A stretch of DNA of 64,000 nt, from positions 1,798,001 through 1,862,000 of the forward strand of contig MARA01000006.1 of the NCBI GenBank assembly GCA_001792895.1, given 5' to 3'. The notes below the pieces were generated by a model. That model was not told where the DNA came from. It did not search any database and saw nothing but the letters and a program-made list of their open reading frames with translations. The translations under genes were made by a program, and so were the position numbers. Of this stretch, positions 23,112-35,339 are shown piece by piece (positions within the stretch are counted from its first letter, which is position 1; each line of letters starts with the position of its first letter). Origin of the DNA: Lentinus brumalis. Taxonomy: Eukaryota > Basidiomycota > Agaricomycetes > Polyporales > Polyporaceae.

Positions 23112-26100
23112 CGCGAGTCTTCAACTGCGCGTCGGGATTCGGCGAAGCGGCTGTACAGGCGCAGCCGTTTTCAGGCTGGGATTTCTATGTAGACCAATGA
23201 ATGCTCCCGCTGGCGGGCAGACGTCGACTACTATACCAATACGAATTCCCATTGAATGCGGATGGAAGTTGAGACAGCAACGAGATGACTCCCCTTGCAG
23301 ACGTACCCTTCGGCGCCCATGCGACCACCATCATCATCGTGGTCTGAAACCCGCAACCCGCTTCCCATCGTCCTATCCCAGTGCTGCTCTCGTGCCTAGG
23401 AAGCGACGAGAGGACTCATCTGTCGTATCGAGCGATAGGGCTATCATCTTCGAAGACTCAGTTCCCAACTCCTTCTCTGCTGGCGAGTAGCAAGCGAAGC
23501 GGGAGACCTGTCACCTACTACGATGCACGCTCTCCCAAGCTAGCAACAGGCACTTGGCAAACCACATTCACCGTCAGAACGAGAATGCCTTTGCGCTTCA
23601 GCAGCCAATCCGAAGGAATAAGAACTCACCTCGGTTGTATGGCCGCCTTTCTATTTCTATGTCCTACGCGACAAGAGCAGCAGCAGCACTGGCGAAGCCA
23701 TACATAAGTTGCTGTCTTGGCGGGCACGAGGGCGAGCTTGCAAGGCAGCCAAAATGTCTCCCCTCGAAACTGGTCAAGGTTCAACCTCGGATGTGGCGCA
23801 CTGAGGCTCCGCGTTCGACGCTGGGCGTTCAGCAGACAGCAGTGGGCTTGGCCGAAGGATGCGCGAGCGTCGCCCGCGGACCTGGGAGATCCTGCTCCCC
23901 GACACGGGCAGCGGAAGTCTTCGATGCGCCTACGGATATGTACGGCGTCCGTGCCCCGGGCCAGAGGATGCGCGCGCGCGGGGTCGGTCGGCCCGGAAGA
24001 GCCTGCTGCCAGAACGGGGCTGCGCGAAGCCTCCGAAGCTGCGAAGGCGTACGCCTGTCGTCGATGCGCCCCGCGTCAGACGGGAGCGGGCCCAAGCCTG
24101 TGATCTGCGCCCGTCTTCGTGCTCGGCGTGCGCGGTTTCTGCCTGCTCGGGGCGTGCTCTGTCTCTACTCTCTGGGGACGATAAGCAGATGCCAAACGAT
24201 CCAGTGAATGCCGGGACGCGACATTGAGTACTGTTGCTTGAGAGACCGACAGGGATGCGCCGTCGAGATGCACACGCGCACGCGCCATGCAGAGTTTAGC
24301 GGACAGACCAAGGCAGGGCCCGGTGGAGGAGGCAGCGCATGCGAGACGGCATGGACCGGTCGTGATATCCATAGGGCTTTGTAAAGTTTGCAGACCTGAG
24401 ACGAGTCTAAGGAGCAGGGCGGCGGCTGTCAATGAAGAGGTGCGGACCTCGGACGATCCTGTCCTGGTCCAACTCTCCGGACAGCCGTGGACGACGGAGG
24501 GTCCAAAGAACGCCGCGCTTGTTGGCACTATGTAGTCCGACGTCCGACATGGCATGCTGCACGGCTTTCGCTGATGCTTGATAGACGTGGGCGTGGCCGC
24601 GCGAGCCGTCTCCGGGATGGTAGAATCTGGTGGCGTCCCGGGGACGAACCCCCGCCATGGCTCGTCACTGAGACGGATGAAGCCGTCTGTCTATCAGGGT
24701 TGAGAAGGATCCCGGACCTCAGTCGCGGAAGACAGACGGTGCGCATATATGCGGCCGTCCAGGGATCGGGGGTGAGTCGGTGCGGAGTCGGATGGCGAGG
24801 CGCGCGCAGAGAACCCCGGGCTGCTGGAAGTTGACAGAAGCCGCTCGACCGAGGGATCCGGAGAACGTGGGTGGCGAGCGTATGGAAGCTCCGTGAGCGC
24901 GGAAGGGTGGGATCAGTCGTTTGGCTTCTCTGTGAGAAGGCGGATGGCTCGCGTCCCGATACCTCTGAAAAGAAGCCCGAGGACGTCGGCGCTAGGGCAC
25001 AAACGGTGCGCATGGCCTGAGATTGGGGGTGAGATAGCGGGAGATCTCTGTGAGAAGAGAATAGCGTGGCGGCGACGGTGAGACGGAGGAGGTGGGACCC
25101 TCGGCTGTACGAAGGAGTCGTCGGAACGAGAGCGGCTCGTGCACGGACGTCGACGAGGGTGAACCGACTGAGAGAGTCGGATAGTTGACCGGACTGTGCA
25201 CGAGCTTGCATGGTCCGATCTCCTGTGACCCAAGGCTTGCCCGGGGTGCCGTACGCACCTGCTGATGGGATAGAGGAGGATGAAGGCTTAGGATGGAGCG
25301 TGCCACACACCTTCACGACACCTACCTCTTGCCGCATGCCACACGAGCAGAACAAACGTTCAGAAGACGCGAGTGCGGCCGCGTCACTGGACGGATGGAT
25401 AAAGAGAACATCGGGCTCGCTTGCGACGGCGAGAGGTTCTTTATCGCGATCGTGGCCTCATGCCCACGTCGCGAGACGTCGCGGAGGAGAATCTGCCCAT
25501 CGCGATTGTATCGTGGCCGCAGCGCCAAGAAAGCCCGCTTGGACCGCGCCGAAAGGCGAAAGGATGGCACACGTTTTCATTTCTGTGGCCGACGTGATGG
25601 ATGGCACACAGTGACAATAGAGTAAAGCAGTCGGGAGGGTGACGGGCGTGGCGCGGGTCTTGTCGAACGAGGATGTGGCCTTGTGCATGCATTTGTATTG
25701 TGTAACGGGTGCTGGTCGTTGCTGGCACGACTAATGGCGGCTGCGGGATGCGGGCGGGGTTGCTGCGACGTCGACTGACCCGCGAGTTGCGGGGCCTTGG
25801 GTGAGCTAGATATGCCATGGCGTGTTGCGGGAGCAGATGAGGTCTGCGCCTGTCGTCACTGAGAGGGGCATCGGGACTGGCTGTAGCTCTGCAAACCCGC
25901 CGTGTCTCGCAGATCGTCCTGATGCAACTGTCCGAGTTGTCGGGCGAGAAGCCCGGTGATATGTGTGATCCGGACAAAGATGGAGGAGGGGCGGAGTGGG
26001 ACACTCGCGCGGGGCAAGGCGTGGGAACTTTCGCTCGTCTTATAGCGTCCCGAGAATTTCGTTGGGCTCAAGGACCTCCTTCTCCCCGTCTCCCGCTCGC

Positions 26101-26505
26101 TCAGGCTCTGCCCAACGCTTCCTCTCGTGGCCGCCCCTCCAGCTATATGATTTTTTCCTTCTTCTGGTGCGTCGCCCGCTGCCCTCGCCGTGCGCAGCTC
26201 GCTAATGCTCGTCGTCCATAGCACTCCACATCTGACGTCCAACATTCACTTCGGACCGCTTGGAGTTCCCCTCGTCGACACAGACCGCCCCCCTTAGGAC
26301 CTCCTGCCTGACCACACACACCGCACGGCACTATCCTTATTCATCCATATGGGCTAAATTCGTCAACATCTGCAGTCGGATCCAGGTCGCCTGCTCCGCA
26401 ACACAAAGTATAAAGCACACCCTTCGCCTCACACGATCATAGACATATAGAAATACCTCCCAAACTATCCACGCACATATTCGGACTTCGCGACCTCATC
26501 CCGCA
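23112..26505. other. 3.4-kb stretch without a recognisable gene
   Basis: GC-rich sequence with many overlapping open frames on both strands (for example 23554-24207 + and 24528-25355 -). None shows a known domain, a membrane segment, or a convincing intron chain. The last ~450 bp (26060-26505) are pyrimidine-rich, as is usual before fungal start codons, and probably serve as promoter and 5' leader for the next gene. Nothing like a terminal repeat or transposase was found. Confidence 0.45.
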
Positions 26506-28284
26506 ATGTACACACTCAAGCCAACCGGTCTTTTCCGCCCCTCCAGCAGGCCGACCTCTCCTGCCCCAATCCCTGGGCAAGAGTCGTCTATGCCTGTCGA
26601 CCGGGCACGTCCCTTGTCCAAGCTCGCTCTATCTAACTTCCGGCGGCCGTCGCCGTCCCCTGCTCCTCCAACCGTGCCATCCTCGACTGTTGTCCAGGAC
26701 GGCTCCTTTATGGAAGTCCTCAGCTTGAAGCTCAGCGAGGCCGTCTCCAAGGCCCTCGCCCAGCCCCCTGGTCCCGGAGCACCTGGAGAGATCCTCGCAG
26801 GCAGGCGTCCTATACCCCCAGGTCGCGGACGTACGCTCGGTGCCTTGATCCTCTCGTGAGTGACTCAGTCCTAGTACCGCCACCCCGGACACGTTCTGAC
26901 TCCGTCGTATCTGTAGCGAGGTCAAAGCGTCCAAGGACAATACCCATCTCTATCGTGCGGTCATTCGTACCCTACACCGCCCTCTTTCAGTCTTGCAGCT
27001 GAACCTGTCCAACATGCTCATCCCGCTCATCTCGTCGCCCGCCTTCCACACCCCTGCCGCACCGACGCCACAGGAACCCAGCCTCAATGCGACGCAGCTG
27101 CACGCCGTCGCTCTCGCCACCTTCGCTGGAGAGCTGCTGGAGTACTTCGACGAGATCGGGTTGGGTGTGGAGGTTGACACCAGAGCGGAGAACCTCAAGA
27201 CCACCCGCGAGAGCCTCGTCTCCATCGTCAAGCGTGTGGTCGAGCCCCTTATAAACGGCATCAAGTCAGAGCTTATGCCTCTCATCGAGGGGCTGGAAAC
27301 CGTCCCGCCACCCCCGCACCCGCCAGCACTGCTGGCAAGACCTCAGGGGCCATCAAATCCCCCGTGCCTCACCCATCCATCATGTCCCTGCAGACGGCCG
27401 TGCCTATCCACGCCCGCGCCCTGTCACGCATCGTCGCCTCGGCGTACGCGGAGAGCGCCCTCGCCTCCCTAGTCATCTCGCTTGTATGGCGTGGCATGGT
27501 GGCGCTGTCCCACCGGCCGACACCCATTCCGACGCCCCCGTCGTCCCCCTCCATGGCGACTGCCACGCTCAAGCCGAAGGACTCGAAGAAGAGCCTCATG
27601 AGCCCCTCCGTGACCCCGCCCCCGAGCCGGTTCACACTGAAGCTGCCGCAGTCGCGCCCGCCGAGCCCGCCCGCGCCGGTCGCCCCGCGCGGACCCACCG
27701 TCGCTGCGGATGCGCGCGCGTTCTACAACCTGCTTACGCAGATTCCGCGCCCGTCAGGCGAGAAGGAGCACACGCGGCTCGCGCGCGAGGTCGTCGACGA
27801 GGCGTTCGACGGGCTCAGCGCGCTCATCGCGCTCCTCGAGTCCATCCAGGTGAGCTCGCCCGCGCCGCGCCCCACTGCTGCCGCCACCACTGCTGTCTCC
27901 ACCGCGAACGCGAGCCCGAAGGTGACCCCGCTCGCGGAGCTCGAGGCGGACCTGGACGTGCTCACGGCGGACCTCCCGATCGTGGTCGCCCTCCCGCTGC
28001 TGCTGCGCACGTACGTCCCCGCTGCGCGCAGCGTGCCCGCGATCCTGGGGTACGCGGAGAGCGAGTACCGCAAGGAGTGTCTGAGCGGGTTCGGGCGCGC
28101 GGAGGAGTGCGGGGTGCCGGTGGGCGAGCGCGTGTTGCGGGTGCTGCGGGCGGACCCGGCTGTGCGGGCGCAGGAGGGCGTGGACGTCGTGTTGCGCTGG
28201 CTGGAGAGGGAGGTGGCGCTGGGGCGGGAGGAGGGGGAGGTGCAGAGGGCGCCGGCGGCGGATGGGCGGGCGTGTGGGCATTGA
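26506..28284 (+). CDS. Unknown Pro/Ser-rich protein, one apparent frameshift
   Basis: Exon 1 is 26506-26855 and exon 2 is 26917-28284 (donor GTGAGT, acceptor CTGTAG, phase agrees). The N-terminus (MYTLKPTGLFRPSSRPTSPA) is Pro/Ser-rich. A helical stretch follows (SFMEVLSLKLSEAVSKAL, then RTLHRPLSVLQLNLSNMLIP and AVALATFAGELLEYFDEIGL). A second part holds Pro-rich linkers and helical segments (ARAFYNLLTQIPRPSGEKEH, VDEAFDGLSALIALLESIQ). I do not recognise the family. The reading frame changes near 27290: LMPLIEG is in one frame and NRPATPAPASTAGKT onward in another. The exons sum to one base short of a whole number of codons. One extra G in the GGGG run there would restore a single frame. It could be a sequence error, a true frameshift, or an intron I could not place. 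Confidence 0.6.
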
Positions 28285-28287
28285 CTA

Positions 28288-29135
28288 TATGGCGGCTGCG
28301 TTTGCGTGTGCCGTGTGCTTTGCCTGTCGTTATCGTGCGCGGCGTGTGGATGTGGCCCTGTGTTGTCGAGTTCGAGTGTTCGTTTTCGAGTCGTATCATT
28401 ATTTTTCTGTGTTTCCCAGATGGGTTCTCGGTGTGCTGTCTGAACGCGGCGTTGAGCAAACAACATGCATAGTCAGTAGGAGCCGCCTGAGGACATATCT
28501 ACACCGGTCCCTTCTGAGCCGGGACTCAAACCATGATTCTGGATGCTGCGTACAACATGGCATGTCCAGCTGTCGTCTCGATATGAATCGCATGCGGCTC
28601 TATTTCTCGAAGTAAAGGCTGCAGGATCGTACGCTCTGGATGTACTGCGTGCTAGCTGCTTCCGCTCCCCGAATCGGGTTGCACAGACTGGACTCCACGA
28701 GGGTTTGCTCCTCTTCACTCAAAGGACTTAGGACTTGCAGCCAACCCAACTCGGGGATGCGAACACCCCAGGCCCTCAGGCCTCAGGCCTCAGTCCCAGA
28801 GGCTATGTAGACTTTGACTGCGATTATACCAACATGTATCATGGTACCACAAGCGGAGCGCAGAGATCACGGTCACGACGTTGTGGTGATGTTGACCCAA
28901 TGCATTGAAAAGACACAGTTGTACACCAAGAAATCCCGAGAATACAGTCGTAAGTAGTCGTGAGTAGTACAGTAGTGAGTAGGTCGTATCTTCTGCGCAT
29001 CTTCTGCGCATCTTCTTTCTGCTCCGCCCGCCCCGCTCCCCGTTCCCCACGTCCGCGCTCCACTGTTGATGATTTTCCATAAGTACACTTTCCACTGGGA
29101 GCCCCACGGCCCGCACGCAAGACTTGGAGCTTGGA
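28288..29135. other. intergenic between convergent genes
   Basis: No gene seen. It includes a short direct repeat of AGGCCTC (about 28775-28792) and a tripled CTTCTGCGCAT-type word near 28990-29015. Both flanking genes end here. Confidence 0.45.
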
Positions 29136-32100
29136 CTATGTCCGGGTCCACGAGGTGAGCGTCTGCGCGAAGCCGTTCCTGTTCGCCGAGTTCGGGACGA
29201 TGCCCTGGCCGTTGACGCTGAGCATGTACTGCGAGGCGACGGTGGAGAGCAGGTAGATCCCGACGGACGAGGTCGAGTCGATGTTTACGTTCTGCTGCTG
29301 GCAGTTGAACGTGTTCAGGCAGTCTTGGCCGTAGTTCTACGACAGTGGGAGGGGTCACGGCGAGTCAGCGACCTGTCAGTGTGTTGTGTACGGATCGGTG
29401 CGCACCTGGAAGAAGCTGTACAAGCCGGCACCTGCACGGTTGAGGGAGAGGTGGTCAGCTATAGGTGTGGGAGGGAGGGGAGGGGAGGGGAAGCTCTGGG
29501 AGACGTACCGAAGACGAGGATGTTCTGGGAGTTGCTGACGGTGAGTGCCCATGCGGCGCCCGGGCCCAACGCAGGGTCCTTGTAAGCCGAGTTCGTGATG
29601 AAGGGCGCAGGCGGTACGGGGTTTGGCTGGAAGTAAGGCTGTACGGAAGAGCATCGGTGTGTGAGCTCGAGCAGGTGCTGCAGGAATGTGATGTGCGTAC
29701 CGTCTCCGTCTGAATGAGACCCATGTAGTGGTTGGCGGCGTTGACGAGGTAGTACTGGTACATGATGTTGTGCTCGCCTGACGTATACGTCAGCATGCTG
29801 TCTCGCCGAGCTGATGGTGCACGAGAGACACTCACTAGCAGTTCCGATCATCCAGACGGGGCCCTGCGACTCGGACATGATGCCGCGGCCGGTGTAGATG
29901 TTGATCTGCGGGCCCTGGTCCAAGTCGTGGTCGGCCGTCCAGACCCAGAGGCCTTCGAGGTACGCGCTCGATTGCGTCGTGAGGTGGAGAGCCAGGAAGG
30001 CAGCGAAGCAGTTGTTGCCGCCTGCGCCGGACGTTGGGCAGTTGTTTGCCTGGAGGTTCGTGCCTGCCTCTGCAAATAATGTTACTAACCGCGGCGGGGA
30101 AAAGAGCATGAGAGGACGTACTCCCGCCGAGGATGATGTGCGTGTCCCAAGTACCGGCTGCGCCTTGCTGACCTGCAGGGTCGTGGACGTTCCACTCGAC
30201 GACGACGGCACCGGCAGCTGAGACAGTCGTATCAGCGTGTATCTTAAAGGTGCTTGTGCCAATGGGACAGCTCACCTGGTCCGCGAGTCGAGAAGATCAT
30301 GTCCGAGATCTCGAGGACGCCGGTCGAGCCAGCAGTTCCGGCCTTGATGACGGCACGAGCTGCAGACACAGTCAACATATGCGTGATCCTGACAGACATT
30401 AAATACGCACGGTTGTTGTAGTCGGTGAACTGGTTGCCGGTACCGAGGATGGTCGCCCACGCCTCTCCGATGATCTGTGTGCCCGCCGGGATAGTGATGG
30501 TGTTCGTCACGACGTAGACACCTGCATCGAAGAAGATGATCTTGCATCCCGACCACTGCACGTCCTTAGCGTCAGCAACTTCTACGAGTGGACGGCATGA
30601 ATCTGACGAACCTGGTTGAACACGGCCTGGATAGCAGCGGTATCGTCCGTCTGGCCGTCACCGCGTGCACCCGCCGACTTGACACTGATGAACTGGTCGG
30701 GTGTGTAGTCCTGGTACTGAGGGTGCGTCTTCCCGACAATCCTGCCCTGTGAGTCAAGCAGGCTCGACGCCTTGTTGATGTTTGGGATACTGGATTGGAT
30801 GAAGCGACCGTTGGGGTTCGTGCCCGTGTAGACGTTGCCCTGCGCCCAGGAGTTGATCGTGGTTGTGCCGCCGTTGAGCAAGACAGCACCGCCGGTGACG
30901 CCGACAGCGGTGGGGACGTTGTTGAGCTTGATGTTGTTGAGCACGAGGGCGCCGTGCAGAGACCCGTTGCTCGGGGAGGTGTTGCGGACGAAGATGGGGG
31001 TGTTGGTCACGACGGCGTCGATGATCGCCTCACCGCCGGTGCCTTGCTGGTCTTGCGTGGTGCCACCGTTATGGAAGTCGAATCCGACCTGAGAGATTTT
31101 GTGAGACATATTCAATCCGTGACGGTGCGCGTGGGACAAACCTGGCAGTTGTTGATCGTGACGCCCTGGAAAGTCCATCCCCAATTCCAGTTCATGTAGA
31201 CCTAACAGACCAAGTTCGTCTCCAGCGTTGAGGCAAATGATGATTTAGCGATACTCACAGCTATAGAACTCAAATTTCAGCTTGATTGAACGTCAACGAT
31301 AGATACTAGGTAGACATACCAGTGTTGGCATTGTTAACAGTGATGTTGCGAACGGTAAACTGTTGGTTGCCGACCCACATGCCGAACTTGCCTCCATTGA
31401 AGACAAGATCTGCGACCCATGATAGTCAGGTCAAGTCGAGACATGACCTGTAGTCACTCACCGCCCATGTAGCCACCGCTAAGCCATTATGTCAGCGACA
31501 ATGGTGGATCCACGGACCGTGAGACGTACCTTCCGTTCTCCATCCAGATACCTGTCAGATACGTATCAGAGATCCAGACAATCATGGGAACCTGTTTGGA
31601 GATCACGGCGTACCTTGGTGAGCATTGTTGGCAGTAGTGGGCATATTGAAGACAATGTTTGTCAACGACGTCGCTTGCGAGACTTGCCAGTGAATGCCAG
31701 TTCCCGACGTCGACGGAGGTATGCGAGTAGTGTCGAGGACAAAGTTGCGGATAGCGTGGTAGCTGCCCGTCCTGTCAGCTAGAGCCTCAGGGAATCCGTT
31801 GCACGATGACTTACAAGTTATTCTGGTTAACATACCAGCCAGGGTCCGCATCTGCAGCGTATACACTTAGCGCAATCATCTCAATACTTGTAGGCAGTCA
31901 ACGTACCTATGATGGCGATACCCTGGAAGTTGTTGCTCGCGAGGAGAGTAGGCAGATGCTTAGCATCTCCGATGAGCTGAGTGTAGTAGTACGAGACGAT
32001 AGGGCTCGACACGAGGTATGTGCTGGAGAGAAAGATTAGCACACGTCCTACGGGCTTGAATCTGTCAGTAGCTCACCCTTTCGGGAAGTATACCACAGCT

Positions 32101-32585
32101 GGAGAGACACTGTATGACGCCTATGAGATCAAAGTACGGCACACGATCATCCGCAGCACTTACGTGGACTGTCCACATCCATTACCGCAACGGTTACCTG
32201 AAGAGATGGCAGCACTATTCAAGCATCAGTTCCGAACGTGGAGAAGAGCGGTTTAGGCACCACCCACTTTATCGCCGCGGTATCGTCCGTGACACCGTCG
32301 CCCTTGGCGCCGAAATCCTACAATACGGAAAGGGAATCAACAATCCGGCCGTAAGGAAACTGTGATTGGGGAAGCACATACCTTGACGTTGCGGAAGACC
32401 TGATATCCGCCAGGATTGCCGTTGAAAGGCGCGGTTCCTCGATGTTGGATTTGCTCGAGCCAGAAGGGCGCGCTGGCAGCAGCGGTGCCTTTGGTGACTG
32501 GCGCGGAGCATGAGGTGCCCAGACCGGCGACGAATGTCGCTAGACTGAACACGGAGAGCAGGTGCAGGAACTCGAGGAGGCGCAT
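29136..32585 (-). CDS. GH55 exo-beta-1,3-glucanase (secreted)
   Basis: About 21 exons read on the minus strand. A signal peptide follows the chosen ATG at 32585 (MRLLEFLHLLSVFSLATFVA); a second in-frame ATG lies at 32636. Two beta-helix modules are marked by repeated pectate-lyase-3 signatures: DFGAKGDGVTDDTAAIN with NRCGNGC, SPAVVYFPKGTYLVSSPI and YYYTQLIGDA in the first; SVKSAGARGDGQTDDTAAIQ with KIIFFDAGVYVVTNTITIPA in the second. GH55 blocks also include YHAIRNFVLDTTRIPPS, WTFQGVTINNCQ, WVWTADHDLD and GRGIMSESQGPVWM. GH55 enzymes release glucose from beta-1,3-glucan, for cell-wall remodelling or feeding on fungal and laminarin-like glucan. It ends at TSWTRT-stop. Within it, a 2-nt exon (31259-31260) is needed to keep frame. 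The very high intron count is normal for GH55 genes of mushrooms; only some junctions were checked base by base. Confidence 0.9.
31259..31260 (-). other. Putative 2-nt microexon of the GH55 gene
   Basis: On the minus strand the sequence reads ...TTCTATAG-CT-GTGAGTATCG... . The upstream exon ends ..GCC AAC ACT G before GTATGT, and the downstream exon begins GTC TAC ATG AAC TGG after GTTAG. CT completes the codon (G+CT = Ala), giving NANT-A-VYMNWNWGW. The flanking introns would be 59 and 57 nt, normal here. Skipping CT makes the following family-typical exon out of frame. Confidence 0.65.
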
Positions 32586-32668
32586 CTGGAGGCGAGCGAA
32601 GGCCGGTCGGGAGGGAGGGCTGGAGGACTTGAGCAAGCTGCTGCCGTCCCACTCAGCCTACCGGGCTC

Positions 32669-32674
32669 TTTATA
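32669..32674 (-). promoter_or_regulatory. TATA box of the GH55 gene
   Basis: TATAAA on the minus strand, about 85 bp before the ATG at 32585 and 33 bp before the alternative ATG at 32636. Confidence 0.4.
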
Positions 32675-34868
32675 CACTCCTCTGTGAAAGTTCAGACGCG
32701 TAAGCCGAGGTCATATAGACAGTATTGGCCACAGCAGGACACAGCTCGTCTTGAGAGGTCCGCGTCTCCGACCTCGGAAAAACTTGCAGCTGATGAAATG
32801 TCGTGAAACGTTGCTCCCGAAATGGTGTGGCGGGCGTGATCGAGGCGGGCATCTCGCACATAAGGCAGGCACGAAGACATCATAGGTGCTTCCGCTGCAC
32901 AAGGACCTGGCCGCATGACGAGTTCTGCTGAGATATGCGTAGCAGACAGGTCGCATGGTATGCCGGAGCGCGTTGCACCTCGTTGCACCGTGGTAGTCGC
33001 GCGCTCACGTGCGCGTGCCGGCATGATCCTCGTGATGCGCCCGTCTTCGACATCTCTGCGACCGCGAGGGAAGGCCGGGACCATGTCAGAATGGGCTCAA
33101 TGGAGCACGCTGGACGATTCGCTACAGCTGCAGCTCGGTCATGCCCAGTCGAGGCCTCCTCGGATGCGTCAAAATGAGCGTCGGCGCATCGTGTGGACAG
33201 GTACCAATACTTACTTCATGATCATGGGTGCCCTTCGCGACGTGGCCACGCGTGCCGTACGCTATGTAGTTGACCCGGGTTCAGTCTGCTGCCCCGTCGG
33301 ACACAGCCTTGGCTCCACAACTGCACAGTACTCATGAGCGGGGGATCAGCGAAGACTGAGATGTACGCACTTCGTTGAGTGGAGCCCGACGTTACGAACC
33401 ATTAGAGTTATCCTCGTTACAACCCGCCTCAAGACATGTACCGCGGTGACGATGACAAGACCACAGGACGCCTCGCGGATAGTGCACGAGGTCCGAGATG
33501 GAGATTGAGTGAGGTAACGTGAAGCATGAATCCTGCACAATGTGCGTTATGTTGTCCCTTTTAGAACCACAGCACGATCTCACGCATGAATTACTCACGA
33601 GAAGCAGCGGCGCGATTAGAAGACTAACCGAACGCGTAAATGTCGGCATATTGCTGTACACTAGGCCCAGTGTGAAATCGTTATCGCTGCATGGAGATCG
33701 GCAGAGTTTGACAGGATCCTGACCGGAGGCCGATGTGAACGCATTGCGATGAGAGTTATGGGGTGAGCTTACCTTGTGATTCTAGTGACGTGCATGCACA
33801 CGGTGGAGAAGGCCAGAGGTGTGGCTCGCACGGAGGACCATTAGGCATGTGGGATGTAGGTGACACCAGACGATCTTGAAGGGGAAGGACCTGTGACGGC
33901 TCCGTCATCTCAGGTGGCTGCACGTACCTTGCTGCCCGTCTTCGCGTGACTAGCTGACGGACGTCAGGTGTAGCGCGGATTGCAATGTGAATGATGGTAG
34001 AAGACAGCAACTGTCATCGCGGATTGCGGGATGTTCATCCGGAGAGATTGCATTCTGTGACAGGAATTGAGACAACACCCGTTGAGGGCCTACGTGGCAT
34101 CGATGTCGTTCGCGGATCCTACCCAGTAATACTTCGCCGAGTCCTGGTGATCATGTCAACTGGTCTGAGCAAGACCAGCTGTCGATAGCTTGTCGAGAGC
34201 CTCAACAATTACAGGATTGATGAACGAGGCTGCTGGTATGTGTGGTAGATGAACTTCGAGAAGACGCGAGGTTGGCGAGATGAATTTGATCCGGATGATA
34301 TAAGTAGCTGCTGTGGCGGTTGTCAGAAACAACAAAGCACTGAAGGAGCCTCAGCCTATACCCGAGAACATGCTACTCAGGGTCGGTCACCGGTACTTGG
34401 TATGCGACGAAGTAACGGGGTGACGTTGGGTGACGTGGTGGCCGGCTGAGCAAAGCTACACCGAAAAGGCAACCTAGACGCCAGCATGGAGCGGGCGCCT
34501 GGGACTCCACTCACTCATTGGCCGACTTGTCCGAGTCACTCAACAACGACGTCGCAATTGAGCATCAGCCACAGCGGCGATTTTGGAAGATTCAATGAAG
34601 GGATCGCACACTATTGCGTCAGCATCACACCAGGTATATGTAACTTCAATTTCCCGGGACTTCCGAGGCTAAATTCGAGGATGCGACAGCAAGACGATGA
34701 TGTTTATGTTGCATGTTCAGATGTTTGGGTCACGATCACGTGTGCAAAGAGCAATATAGCAAGTACATTAATTGCTAGTAATGTCCCAACGACGACTCCA
34801 CATGATGCCCCGCGAGCCCCACGCTGGTGTGACCCTCATCAGATCTCACAAAGCAGAACAACCGTAGC
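32675..34868. other. 2.2-kb intergenic stretch, nothing recognised
   Basis: Several short open frames on both strands (such as 32915-33337 + and 32692-33084 -) lack motifs or plausible splicing. The GC content falls toward the right, where decayed gene fragments begin. Confidence 0.45.
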
Positions 34869-35226
34869 ATGCCGCTCTCGATGACAGGCAGCACGCTCAA
34901 CTTGCCTTGGGAAGAGCCGGGCAATAATGTTGGTCCGGACAACAAGTACAACACCTCCACCAAAGCCAATCAGGGGAAGGTGTGTTACATGCCGTACGAG
35001 GTGGAAATAGCTGCTGACAGCTTTCCTTCTGCACATGCAGTACGTCGCGTGGATCTCGCAGCTCAACACGACGTATTCGAATCTAACTGTCCTGAGCAAC
35101 TACACGTTCATCAACGGCACGGTGTTCGTCATGATCACGGACGCTAACCCGGTCATCACGCCTTTCAACATCTCGATGCTGAACGATCATGTTGTCGCTG
35201 GTCCCGCGCTCTACCAGTCGGGTTGA
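34869..35226 (+). pseudogene. C-terminal fragment of an Rds1-like (ferritin-like) gene
   Basis: Two pieces join at a normal intron (donor GTGTGT near 34979, acceptor TGCAG at 35039): MTGSTLNLPWEEPGNNVGP ... then YVAWISQLNTTYSNLTV, INGTVFVMITDANPVITPFN and DHVVAGPALYQSG-stop. This matches, from memory of the family, the end of fungal Rds1-like secreted proteins with a ferritin-like domain. The larger N-terminal ferritin-like part, which should lie just upstream, is not found in 34000-34868. It is best read as a truncated relic, though the remaining piece has no internal stop. Function in relatives: stress or sexual-development associated, poorly defined. Confidence 0.55.
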
Positions 35227-35339
35227 ATGGTGGGACGGTTGCTTATAGATAGACCTAGTGATTCACAGTAGATGACCGCATGTACTTATGCGTAGATGCA
35301 TTGTATCGTTAAAGATGGGCCAATTTGATCTTGTAGACT

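Noticed and set aside
23554..24207. 217-residue plus-strand open frame downstream of the glutaminase cluster
   Set aside because: No similarity to a known family, Arg/Ala-rich composition expected by chance at this GC, and an overlapping frame of similar length competes.
24595..24665. Possible tRNA-like segment (GGGGACGAACCCCC with a nearby GG-rich stem)
   Set aside because: The T-loop lacks the TTC core, and no matching acceptor stem or D-arm could be paired around it.
27723..28466. 247-residue minus-strand open frame
   Set aside because: Antisense to the second half of the unknown 26.5-kb gene; no splice pattern or domain of its own.
28480..28560. Possible tRNA T-arm (GGTTTGAGTCC on the minus strand)
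   Set aside because: No cloverleaf could be built with the bases upstream; the anticodon and acceptor stems do not pair.
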